NCBI GenBank assembly: GCA_018335875.1
Contig: JAGXRN010000028.1
Location: forward strand, 1 to 62,318
Direction: 5' to 3'
Length of the DNA: 62,318 bases
Source: Dethiobacter sp.
Lineage (GTDB): Bacteria; Bacillota; Dethiobacteria; Dethiobacterales; Dethiobacteraceae
Of the stretch, positions 1 through 7,354 are shown piece after piece. Each line of letters starts with the position of its first letter. Position 1 is the first letter of the stretch. Both the position numbers and the translations under genes were made by a program. Under the pieces are notes generated by a model. The model was not told the DNA's origin and made no database searches. It saw nothing but the letters and a program-made list of their open reading frames with translations.

Positions 1-110
1 TTATGGCAATGTGGTTGTCCAGCTTTTTTTCCTTAGCTATGCGTTTCCATTTAATGGTACATAAAAATCAATTACACCCGAAAAGGGAGAAAAGGTATTG
101 GATGGAAGGT

Positions 111-470
111 TTAGAGCATTGGGGAGACGGTGTCCAGGCGGGGTGCGTGGCCCCAGAGCCGTTCCAGGTTGTAAAATTCCCGTTCTTCGGGCTGGAAGAG
201 GTGGATGACCAGCGAACCGTAATCAAGTAGGACCCATAGACCTTCCTGGTATCCCTCTCTGTGCAGGAGGGGGTATCCTTCTTCTTTAAGGTTCTGCATT
301 ATGTGGTCGGCAATGGCCTGAACCTGAATTTTGTTTGCGCCTCCGGCTATCATAAAGTAATCAGCCACAACAGATACTTTGCCAATTTCCAGTATCATGA
401 TATCCCGCGCTTTTTTCTCCGCGGCCAGGTTTTCTGCCAAACTAACCAGCCTTCCTGCCTCTTGAGACAA
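111..470 (-). CDS. rsfS: Ribosomal silencing factor RsfS
   Basis: A 119-residue protein of the RsfS/Iojap/YbeB family. Family members bind ribosomal protein L14 and block joining of the ribosomal subunits when nutrients are scarce. The sequence runs along the whole family fold: the early KKARDIMILEIGK strand, the VADYFMIAGG strand, and the C-terminal GLWVLLDYGSLVIHLFQPEEREFYNLE stretch in pieces typical of RsfS. The start is TTG at 470, seven bases after AAGGAGG. It lies 14 bases downstream of the LCP gene, with yqeK before that, a usual arrangement (yqeK-LCP-rsfS) in Clostridia. It is probably the last gene of that operon. The 110 bases beyond its stop to the window edge hold no supportable gene. 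Confidence 0.95.
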   Translation of the reverse strand: MSQEAGRLVSLAENLAAEKKARDIMILEIGKVSVVADYFMIAGGANKIQVQAIADHIMQNLKEEGYPLLHREGYQEGLWVLLDYGSLVIHLFQPEEREFYNLERLWGHAPRLDTVSPML

Positions 471-484
471 TCAGATTCCTCCTT

Positions 485-1627
485 TTAATTTTGAGGATAG
501 TTTTTACCTATAATAACTGTTACCATCACATCGGAATCGGCAATTTCTTCTTTGCGCATATCGGCGCTTGGAATAAGTGTTGCTATTTCTTTAGCTGCAT
601 CCATGCCAGGAACCCGGCTAATCACCTGTGAGATAAGGTAGTTGTAATGGTCGGCGTTGCCGTACCTTACAACTGTGAAGCCTGCTTTCTCGAGTATGGA
701 GGCGGCATGGGAAGCAATACCTTTAACGCCGGAGCCATTTAAGACCTCTACTGTAACCTCACTTGGGCGGATATGTAAATCAGCTCCGGATAGCCAGGCT
801 GCAAGCAGGGGGATGCGGTCGATGTCAACCTGCCAGAAGCTGCCTTCAGTCATTATAATTTCGGAGCCGTCAATTTTTCTGATATTGTCCGGCCCTTTAT
901 ATTTAACTTCTTTTAACGATTCAATTGTCAACAGCAGTTTACGCCAGGTGAGGTTGGTGGCTAAAAGTGATGAAGCGCTGTGCAGTGTCTTTATTTTTTG
1001 CCACCAGTTTCCGCCGGCAACCCTGTCAGCCATGGCGGTGAGCACAATGCGCCTGTTTTCCAGTCTTTCGGGGGAGGTAAGTCCTTCAGCATAGATTGTG
1101 CTAAGTACATCGCCGCCATTTAGTATGGCTTTTTCTTTAAGCCCGCCCAGCTGGTCAACTGTTTTGGGAAGCATATCTTCATCTATTTCCATAAAATAAT
1201 GGATTGGAATATCCATAAGACGGCTTACTGTATCTACTAAAAGTTCCCTGCCTCCGGCACTGTATACTTCACCTAAGCTTCTGGGGCCGGGGCTTTCATC
1301 TTCGACCAGTGTTTCAACAGGCAGGTAAATAGCGCGGAAGTCCTTTTTCTGAGGATGAAAAGCAACTAAAACCACTTCGGCGGTATGAGCACCACTGTCT
1401 TTATCAGACACTACAAACAGCAGCAGATTTTCTTTTTTACCCTCTACAGGACGGGGGAGGGATGCTGCCCACGAAGAGTTGTCCTGCAATGAGTTAAGCA
1501 CACCGATAAAACGTATGCTAAAAAGAACAGTAGCCAGGAAGCCGCATAAAACCAAAAGAAAAAGTAAGCGGCCTGTTTTAACCCGCTTGCGTCTAGTTTT
1601 TATTTGATAGAGCTGCCCCCGGCCCAT
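485..1627 (-). CDS. LCP-family membrane protein with LytR_C domain
   Basis: A 380-residue protein with a basic N-terminus, one membrane segment at about residues 21-43, an LCP (LytR-CpsA-Psr) domain at about 65-270, and a C-terminal LytR_C domain at about 290-378, beginning near VEVLNGSGVKG. Active LCP proteins move wall polymers such as teichoic acids onto peptidoglycan outside the membrane. The usual strand motif ending in PRDT, which supplies a catalytic Arg and Asp, reads LPVET at about 102-106. The phosphotransferase activity may therefore be weak or lost. The gene lies between yqeK and rsfS with short gaps and should be co-transcribed. The family is clear; catalytic competence is doubtful. 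Confidence 0.85.
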   Translation of the reverse strand: MGRGQLYQIKTRRKRVKTGRLLFLLVLCGFLATVLFSIRFIGVLNSLQDNSSWAASLPRPVEGKKENLLLFVVSDKDSGAHTAEVVLVAFHPQKKDFRAIYLPVETLVEDESPGPRSLGEVYSAGGRELLVDTVSRLMDIPIHYFMEIDEDMLPKTVDQLGGLKEKAILNGGDVLSTIYAEGLTSPERLENRRIVLTAMADRVAGGNWWQKIKTLHSASSLLATNLTWRKLLLTIESLKEVKYKGPDNIRKIDGSEIIMTEGSFWQVDIDRIPLLAAWLSGADLHIRPSEVTVEVLNGSGVKGIASHAASILEKAGFTVVRYGNADHYNYLISQVISRVPGMDAAKEIATLIPSADMRKEEIADSDVMVTVIIGKNYPQN

Positions 1628-1639
1628 AATATCACCCCT

Positions 1640-2203
1640 TTACAGGGTTATGTCAAGCAACCAGTTCCAAAAAGAAACTGTCGACGGATGGACGGCTTGT
1701 TTTCCTGACATTATGTAGCTAATTGAGTGAGCTACAACATCAAGGAGGCCTGAGTGAAAATCGTTGCATATTTTTACGCGCAATTGTTCTACTCCGGGGT
1801 AATTACGTCCTGGTTCGATTTTATCAGCTGCATAAAGAATACGTCCAAGCAGGCTCATTCCTGGCAGTCCAAGTGTATGGCAGCGGATAGCATCCAGTAC
1901 TGTTTCATCATTGAAACCCCAACTGCGGGCAATAAAAGCACCAATTGGAGCATGGAGCAGGACCGGGTAGCGGCGATGAAACCAATCCACTTCAATGTCA
2001 TTGGCCTCTGCAAGAAAAAAGAGTTCGCCGGGCGATAGATGGCGGGCACAATCATGAAGCAAACCGGCCAATTGGGCCTGTGATTTGTCTGCCCCGAGAT
2101 CCGAGGCTAATTCCACGGCTGTTTTGGCCACACTGGAACAGTGCAGGAAAAGTGCGGGCGGTAATTTCTCCCGGAGCAGTTGGATTGTTGGCTCAACCGG
2201 CAT
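1640..2203 (-). CDS. yqeK: YqeK-type HD-domain nucleotide hydrolase
   Basis: A 187-residue HD-superfamily protein. YqeK enzymes split Ap4A symmetrically into two ADP, using a metal centre. The HD pair appears in LLHDCARH, further metal or substrate histidines in HAPIGAFIA and IRCHTLG, and the typical C-terminal signature in LYAADKIEPGR. I place the start at ATG 2203, which has an AGGTG six to seven bases upstream; the in-frame GTG at 2212 has no ribosome binding site. It lies 12 bases upstream of the LCP gene. An Ap4A hydrolase next to nadD and rsfS is the usual Firmicutes arrangement, although here an RRM gene lies between nadD and yqeK. Confidence 0.92.
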   Translation of the reverse strand: MPVEPTIQLLREKLPPALFLHCSSVAKTAVELASDLGADKSQAQLAGLLHDCARHLSPGELFFLAEANDIEVDWFHRRYPVLLHAPIGAFIARSWGFNDETVLDAIRCHTLGLPGMSLLGRILYAADKIEPGRNYPGVEQLRVKICNDFHSGLLDVVAHSISYIMSGKQAVHPSTVSFWNWLLDITL

Positions 2204-2287
2204 ATCTTTCACCTAACATAGTCTTTCGACAGCCTGTTTTATTTTTCCTGCATGCCAGTGAAGCAAAAAAGGCAACGCAATGTTGCC

Positions 2288-2542
2288 TTATTCTTCGGGA
2301 CGGGGCTTAGCCTCGTTTACTACCAGTTTACGCCCGCCCAGTTCCTTACCGTTCATTTGTTCCACAACCGCTTCTGCATCCTCTTCCGCCACTTCCACAA
2401 ATCCATACCCTTTGGAGCGTCCGGTTGCCCGCTCTGTGATAATTCTGACACTTATAATCTCGCCGACTTCACTAAAGTAGGTTTTCAATTCATCCTCGTT
2501 GGTTGTCCAGGGGATGTTTCCCACATAAATTGTTTTGGGCAC
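2288..2542 (-). CDS. Single-RRM RNA-binding protein
   Basis: An 84-residue protein that is almost all one RNA-recognition motif. RNP2 is IYVGNI at the N-terminus and RNP1 is KGYGFVEV at about residues 44-51, with the aromatic residues that stack on RNA. Such stand-alone bacterial RRM proteins bind single-stranded RNA; their roles are mostly undefined. The start is GTG at 2542 with a GAGGTG about ten bases upstream. The C-terminus ends in a short basic and acidic tail (NEAKPRPEE). It lies between nadD and yqeK on the same strand. The fold assignment is secure, the cellular role unknown. Confidence 0.9.
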   Translation of the reverse strand: MPKTIYVGNIPWTTNEDELKTYFSEVGEIISVRIITERATGRSKGYGFVEVAEEDAEAVVEQMNGKELGGRKLVVNEAKPRPEE

Positions 2543-2606
2543 GTCTGATATTCACCTCGCTTTTTGAAACTAATTTTAGTATCTGAAGAAGCGCAGGTTT
2601 TATACC

Positions 2607-3257
2607 TTATTCATTAATACTACAGTAAAGACGATTTTTAAAAATATACTCGGTGACCGATTCAGGCGTCAGGTATTTAATTGTTTTTCCCTCTGCCACA
2701 CGCCTTCGTATTAAAGTTGAAGAAATGGCAACTGCAGGAATCTCCAGAATATCAATATTTTCCATTGTTTCGGGACAGGCTGAGCCAAGAGTGTCTTTTA
2801 ACTTGTTTAGGGAATAGCCGGGTCTTGTAGCGGCAATAAAAGTGCAGATGGAAAGAAGTTCACTGTAATCTTTCCAGGTTAAAATCTCTAGGATAGCATC
2901 AGCGCCGGTAATAAAAAACAACTGTACTTTTTTGCCGAAATATTCATGGAAATAACGGACGGTATCAATGGTATAAGTGGGCGCTCCGGAAGGCTGGTCT
3001 ATTTCCACCCTGGAGACAGTAAAATATGGATTAGTTATGGTGGCTACCATTGTCATCAGATAACGGTGTTCTGCTTCGCTGACAGTACGGTTTTCTTTGT
3101 GCGGCGGTTGCCCGGAAGGCACAAATATGACATGGTCAAGCCCGTACTGGATGCGGACTTCTTCGGCGGTAACCAGATGCCCGAGGTGGATCGGGTCAAA
3201 AGTTCCCCCCATTAACCCTAATCTATGTACTTTCTCTCTGTCAGGCAGGTTCAGCAT
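2607..3257 (-). CDS. nadD: Nicotinate-nucleotide adenylyltransferase
   Basis: A 216-residue NadD, which joins nicotinate mononucleotide and ATP to make deamido-NAD in NAD biosynthesis. The N-terminal nucleotidyltransferase signature is GLMGGTFDPIHLGHL, containing the GxFxPxHxGH ATP-binding motif. The C-terminal ISSTLIRRRVAEG carries the ISSTxIR motif that binds the triphosphate. Length fits the family. The start is ATG at 3257. It heads the minus-strand run towards rsfS and is divergent from the LysM/SleB gene. Confidence 0.97.
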   Translation of the reverse strand: MLNLPDREKVHRLGLMGGTFDPIHLGHLVTAEEVRIQYGLDHVIFVPSGQPPHKENRTVSEAEHRYLMTMVATITNPYFTVSRVEIDQPSGAPTYTIDTVRYFHEYFGKKVQLFFITGADAILEILTWKDYSELLSICTFIAATRPGYSLNKLKDTLGSACPETMENIDILEIPAVAISSTLIRRRVAEGKTIKYLTPESVTEYIFKNRLYCSINE

Positions 3258-3576
3258 TCTGATTCCCCTTTCATGCCTAAATTACCATGAATAAATTGTT
3301 TTGTAAAGGAAAGAAGAACAGCCCGGTGGAAAGCCGGGAGAGAAGACGCAGCGAGGCATTTCTAACAGGCAATACTTGGGACATTTAAGCATTTTATACC
3401 ATGCCGGATGATTATTGCGTTTATACCGTATGGTTAACATAATATTAATTTTTATTAACAATCTGGCCGTGTCAGAGTAGATTTACGCTGTTGCCCATTT
3501 CTTTCTTTTCTGTCTATAATAAGCCTGTTAACATAATATCAGCTCATTAAGACAGAAAGAAAGGAGTACTTAACTT
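3258..3576. other. Divergent intergenic region (nadD / wall hydrolase)
   Basis: A 319-base gap between divergent genes. It holds the promoter listed separately, a 13-base direct repeat GTTAACATAATAT at 3432-3444 and 3528-3540, and an imperfect inverted repeat of TTTCTTTCTTTTCTGTC (3500-3514 area) with GACAGAAAGAAAG just before the ribosome binding site of the downstream gene. A small CCCGG/CCGGG hairpin lies near 3322-3339. I see no ORF or recognisable RNA. Confidence 0.5.
3491..3520 (+). promoter_or_regulatory. Candidate sigma-A-type promoter of the LysM/SleB gene
   Basis: TTGCCC at 3491-3496 and TATAAT at 3515-3520, separated by 18 bases, about 57 bases upstream of the start codon. One copy of the GTTAACATAATAT repeat overlaps the expected transcription start region and could be an operator. 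Inferred from consensus only. Confidence 0.5.
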
Positions 3577-4368
3577 ATGGGGAAAAGGCTTCTGATTTTT
3601 ACTGTTTTTGTATTGGCGTTTCTTCTTTTTGCTCAGGCAGCGTTTGCTTCAGGTATTTATCTGGTGCAGCCCGGAGACACATTATGGTCAATCTCACAGC
3701 GCTATAATACCACGGTAAGCGCTCTGGCCGGGGAAAATAACCTGTCTGACCCGGGATATATTGAAGTGGGGCAGAGGTTGGTTGTCCCCGGAGCAGAACA
3801 AACAGTGCATATTGTTTCGCGCGGGGAAACACTGTGGCAGATTTCGCGCAACTTTAACGTTACAGTGGACGCTATTGCCCGTGAGAATCAGCTCACAGAT
3901 ATCAACCTCATCGAAATCGGGGACAGGCTTGTTATTCCCAAAGCAGAAGAAATGCCTGCTGAAGTTAGCATTCAGGCAGCGTCACGCGGTGGCCGCACTT
4001 TTTCAGCTTCCGAGCTTGAATTGTTTGCCCGCCTGGTTCATTCTGAAGCGGCAGGTGAACCTTATCTTGGCCAGGTGGCTGTTGCTGCTTCGGTTTTAAA
4101 CAGAGTGGACAGCTCTCGCTATCCAAACACTCTGTCAGGAGTAATCAACCAGGTAGTCAATGGCTTCTATCAATACAGCCCGGTTCTTGACGGCCGCATA
4201 AACATTCCCGCCTCTGAAAGTGCCAGGAGAGCTGTAAGTGATGCCATCAACGGTTCTGACCCTTCACTGGGTGCAACAGGGTTTTATAACCCGAGAAAAA
4301 CAAGCAACCAATGGGTACGCCAACAGCCTGTAACTACCGTAATTGCAAACCATGTGTTTTTCCGTTAA
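3577..4368 (+). CDS. Secreted LysM / SleB-type cell-wall hydrolase
   Basis: A 263-residue exported protein. A signal peptide (about residues 1-24, ending in AQAAFAS) is followed by two LysM peptidoglycan-binding repeats at about 27-71 and 78-121, each beginning with a PGDTLWSIS-like motif, and a C-terminal Hydrolase_2 (SleB/CwlJ) domain at about 145-262. In that domain ARLVHSEAAGEP carries the family's conserved acidic residue. Members open peptidoglycan, most famously spore cortex during germination. Two LysM units and a general promoter could mean either a cortex-lytic or a vegetative role. The ATG at 3577 follows AAGGAG. A strong terminator follows the gene. Confidence 0.93.
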   Translation: MGKRLLIFTVFVLAFLLFAQAAFASGIYLVQPGDTLWSISQRYNTTVSALAGENNLSDPGYIEVGQRLVVPGAEQTVHIVSRGETLWQISRNFNVTVDAIARENQLTDINLIEIGDRLVIPKAEEMPAEVSIQAASRGGRTFSASELELFARLVHSEAAGEPYLGQVAVAASVLNRVDSSRYPNTLSGVINQVVNGFYQYSPVLDGRINIPASESARRAVSDAINGSDPSLGATGFYNPRKTSNQWVRQQPVTTVIANHVFFR

Positions 4369-4392
4369 AAAAACAGGCAGACTCTATAGTGA

Positions 4393-4419
4393 GGCCACGC
4401 ACAACAAGCGTGGCCTTTT
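4393..4419 (+). terminator. Rho-independent terminator after the LysM/SleB gene
   Basis: Perfect 8-bp stem GGCCACGC / GCGTGGCC (4393-4400 and 4408-4415) with a 7-base loop, then TTTT. Confidence 0.85.
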
Positions 4420-4592
4420 CTTATGATGAGCGAAGCAATTACGTCAAGGATGCATATTATCACGCGCAGGTTTGTGACGCAGCAGCTGTTATCATTCGCT
4501 TTTAGCTGGTGGTTGCCTGCAGGAGATTACATTTTTCTGTGGAACTTATGTAGAATATTGCAAGCTGTGCTCGACTTAAAGGAGGCCCACTT

Positions 4593-5104
4593 TTGAAGCT
4601 GTACCAGGGTTGGAAGGTGACACTTGCCGGCATGGGCATTAACTTTCTTGTCGGCATGTCTTATACATGGAGCATTTTTGGCAGAGGCCTGAGTACGCAG
4701 TTTGGCTGGACACAGGCTGAAGCGGCGTTACCCTACACTGTTTATATCTTTTGTTACTCGCTGATGATGATTGTGGCCGGCAGATTACAGGACAAAATAG
4801 GCCCTCGCATTACAGCCACAGCAGGCAGCATCCTGGTTGGGGCTTCATTTATTATAAGTTCCTTTTTTTTGCAGCCGTATAGTGTTGCCATAATTTGGGG
4901 CCTTCTTTTCGGTGCAGGGTTGGCCTGTTGTTTTGCTTCTGCGACACCGGCAGCGGTTAAATGGTTCGCGGCAGCTTTACACTGGCTTTTATCCTGCTCA
5001 CACTGTTTTGCCTGACAGCTGTCATACTTTCACTGTTTTTAAAAGAGCCGGATGCAAAACTTTGCGAGTCCGCCGGTCAAACGCCGGTGCTTCACATGCA
5101 GTAA
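4593..5104 (+). pseudogene. MFS transporter (oxalate/formate antiporter-like), internal deletion
   Basis: The first about 125 residues (TTG start at 4593, AAGGAGG upstream) are the N-terminal four membrane segments of an MFS carrier, beginning KLYQGWKVTLAGMGINF and carrying the loop motif GRLQDKIGPR. After SATPAAVKWF near 4965 the reading frame shifts into an unrelated tail and stops at 5015. In another frame, from about 4962, the DNA encodes SFTLAFILLTLFCLTAV and FLKEPDAK, which looks like the last membrane helix and tail of the same kind of transporter, ending at 5104. Roughly 200 residues of the usual 400 are missing. This is best explained by one out-of-frame internal deletion, leaving a non-functional gene. 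The closest family appears to be OFA; the substrate cannot be told. Confidence 0.85.
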
Positions 5105-5119
5105 GGAGAGCATAATGAT

Positions 5120-5590
5120 ATGGTAAATGTACCACCATCAGTGAGCGTGCTTTATACGCTGTATGAGTCCTTTAACTCCAGTTTCTTTGACAGCAAACTG
5201 CCTGCAGCGGGCGAGGTTACAATTGAGTATTCCTCAAGGCTTACTGCGTCAGCGGGTATCTGCTATCCCGGGAAAAAGGTGATTAGGCTGTCAACCCATT
5301 ACCACCTCAAATTCCCGGAGCAGGCCGCATCAACCCTGCTGCATGAAATGGTTCACTTTATTGTACCGGGACATGGTGCAGCTTTCAGGGAGTGGATGCG
5401 CAGGATTAATAACAGCGGGGGAAGTGTGGCACTGCGTTCAATTGAAAGGTCAACAAAGGCTTCCTTTAAGTGGAAATATGTCTGTACTAAGTGTAAAAAA
5501 GAATATCTGAGAAAAAGAAGATTAAAAAGTAAAGGTAAGCACTTTCTCTGCGGCAGTTGTAAAAGCAGGCTGCATGAATTAATGTTATAG
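5120..5590 (+). CDS. SprT-like zinc metalloprotease-family protein
   Basis: A 156-residue SprT-like protein. The zinc-binding helix is LLHEMVHFIVPGH (HExxH plus a later His) at about residues 74-86. A C-terminal zinc ribbon has two Cys pairs, CTKCKKEY and CGSCKSRL. Eukaryotic relatives (Spartan) cut DNA-protein crosslinks; bacterial SprT proteins are little studied. The ATG at 5120 lies 11 bases after AAGGAG. An earlier ATG at 5115 is closed by a stop after three codons. It sits directly after the transporter pseudogene and before the butyrate operon, with no clear functional link to either. Confidence 0.88.
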   Translation: MVNVPPSVSVLYTLYESFNSSFFDSKLPAAGEVTIEYSSRLTASAGICYPGKKVIRLSTHYHLKFPEQAASTLLHEMVHFIVPGHGAAFREWMRRINNSGGSVALRSIERSTKASFKWKYVCTKCKKEYLRKRRLKSKGKHFLCGSCKSRLHELML

Positions 5591-5670
5591 ATTAGTTGTC
5601 TTTAAAGAGGAAAAAGGACGGTTAACACGGAATAAATATACTGAAAATTCCAATTATAGGAGGCCTGTCT

Positions 5671-6573
5671 GTGGAATTATTACCTTTAAACAGTGTGGCT
5701 GAGGTAGATGCTGAGGCATTAGGAGTCGGGCCCGTTCGGGCCGTATTTCTTGCTCCTGAGGATCCCAGCTTTATGCTGGCGATTAAGCTTTCTTATGAGA
5801 AAGGCCTTGTAAGCCCAATTTTAATCGGGCGCAAACAACAGATGCTGGAGGCGGCGGTTAAAGCAGGATTTGATATCAGCCGTCAGAAGCAGGTCCATTT
5901 GGATGACCTGCAGGTTATTGCAAATCATGGCCTTAACATGCTTTTTAACGGTGAAGTTGATTTAGTCAGCAAGGGTCAAATGTCGACAAACTTTGTCTAC
6001 AGGGCGGTTATTCAGAGTGAGAAAAAAAATGGCACCCAGAGGCTGATTGCGGTCACTTCTTTTTGGGAGATTGTTCCACTTAAACACTTTGTGATTCTGA
6101 CCGACCCCGGCGTTAATATTGAGCCTGACGTACAGGCTAAGATTGAACTTGTGAAGAAGGCCATTGCTTATCTTGGCCTTTTTGGCCACCGGGAACCACG
6201 TGTGCTTGCTCTTTCAGCCAGTCGTGAGATAGACAGAGACCTCCGCTCTCATCTGGATGTTAAACAGATCAGAGAGGCTCTGGCTGCGGATGGGTATAAC
6301 TGCAGCGTGGAAAGCGGCGGCCTAATTGATATTTTTGAGACAGCCGCTGACAAAAGGGCAAATATTCTCCTGATGCCTCACCTTGTGACCGGGAACAGCC
6401 TGGTCAAAATGGATTTTTGCCTGGAAGTGAAGCGGCGTGGCATTGTTATGACTACGCGGGGGCCTGTGCTTGTCCCGTCAAGGGCTGATTCGTCTTCACA
6501 CCTTGTGGACGAGATTTCTCTGGCGGTGGCAGTAGCAACCAGGTTTAAGGAGGGATTTGATGAAAACCTTTGA
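5671..6573 (+). CDS. Phosphate butyryl/acetyltransferase family protein (first copy)
   Basis: A 300-residue member of the phosphate acetyl/butyryltransferase (PTA_PTB) family. Ptb converts butyryl-CoA and phosphate to butyryl-phosphate, which Buk uses to make ATP. Length and motifs, such as LVSKGQMSTNFVYRAV (the KGxxxT substrate motif) and a C-terminal GPVLVPSRADS, match Ptb. Acyl-chain preference cannot be read from sequence. The start is GTG at 5671, six bases after AGGAGG. The next gene begins inside its last 14 bases, so the two are translationally coupled. This copy keeps the canonical motifs and is the better candidate for the active enzyme. Confidence 0.85.
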   Translation: MELLPLNSVAEVDAEALGVGPVRAVFLAPEDPSFMLAIKLSYEKGLVSPILIGRKQQMLEAAVKAGFDISRQKQVHLDDLQVIANHGLNMLFNGEVDLVSKGQMSTNFVYRAVIQSEKKNGTQRLIAVTSFWEIVPLKHFVILTDPGVNIEPDVQAKIELVKKAIAYLGLFGHREPRVLALSASREIDRDLRSHLDVKQIREALAADGYNCSVESGGLIDIFETAADKRANILLMPHLVTGNSLVKMDFCLEVKRRGIVMTTRGPVLVPSRADSSSHLVDEISLAVAVATRFKEGFDENL

Positions 6574-7354
6574 TGAAATTTTAAAATCCGCCCCGGCCAA
6601 ACATATTCTTGTGGCCCCCGCACCCCACGGTAGTGTATCGCCTGCAGCTGTTGGCGGGGGACACAGTCTGACACTGCTGCCAGGCGGCGGTGCAGCTGTA
6701 AAAGAAGCCTGCCGTATGGTCAGGGAAAAAGAAGCCGATATTCTTATGCAGGGAGACATGCCTCTTGGTGAGTTCTTCGCCTTACTTGCAGAGGCGGGTG
6801 TAAAGAGGGATGCTTTGAGCTTTGTTACAGTGTTGGAGAATAAAAAACAAAATAAGCTTCTGCTCCTCACCGACACCTATATCCACAACTTCCCTACACT
6901 GGAGCAGAAAATTAAGATCCTAGAGAGGGCCATTGCTTTTGCCCGCCTGTTGGGAATTGAAACCCCCAAGGTAGCAGCACTTTCAGCCATAGAGACAGTA
7001 AACGCCGCCATCGTTTCCACTGTGGACGCAGCTGTCCTCTCCAAGATGTCACAGCGCCGGCAGTTTCAGGCCATGGTTGAAGGCCCGCTTGATATAGATG
7101 CTGTATTGGCCAGGGAAGCTGCTGTTAAGAAAGGCATTGAAAGTACTGTTTGCGGTGATGCTGACATTATACTCTGCCCGGATATTGAAACTGCTACTGT
7201 CCTTTCTCAGGCCTTTACTTTTATCGGTGCTTATCCCGCGGCAGGGGTATTGCTTGGTGCTTTCCCCCTTGTCATCAACCCCCGCCTGATACCTCCTGAC
7301 TTTAAAGAAGTGGAATTAGCCCTCGCAGCTCTGAGAGCAGGTGATTTTCAGTGA
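6560..7354 (+). CDS. Phosphate butyryltransferase-like protein (second, shorter copy)
   Basis: A 264-residue PTA_PTB-family protein, shorter than the first copy (300) and clearly diverged. The QGDMPLGEFFALL stretch at about residues 60-72 corresponds to the KGQMST region of the first copy, so the lysine and threonine of that motif are replaced (QGDMPL). The C-terminal half, with AGVLLGAFPLVINPR, still fits the fold. ATG 6560 follows AAGGAGGG; an adjacent TTG at 6557 is also possible. It overlaps the first ptb-like gene by 14 bases and buk by four (GTGA). It could be a partner subunit, an enzyme for another acyl group, or a decaying paralogue. Confidence 0.8.
   Translation: MKTFDEILKSAPAKHILVAPAPHGSVSPAAVGGGHSLTLLPGGGAAVKEACRMVREKEADILMQGDMPLGEFFALLAEAGVKRDALSFVTVLENKKQNKLLLLTDTYIHNFPTLEQKIKILERAIAFARLLGIETPKVAALSAIETVNAAIVSTVDAAVLSKMSQRRQFQAMVEGPLDIDAVLAREAAVKKGIESTVCGDADIILCPDIETATVLSQAFTFIGAYPAAGVLLGAFPLVINPRLIPPDFKEVELALAALRAGDFQ

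Noticed and set aside
4427..4595. A 57-codon plus-strand ORF between the LysM/SleB-gene terminator and the MFS pseudogene
   Set aside because: It starts right at the terminator, has no ribosome binding site and no protein-like features.
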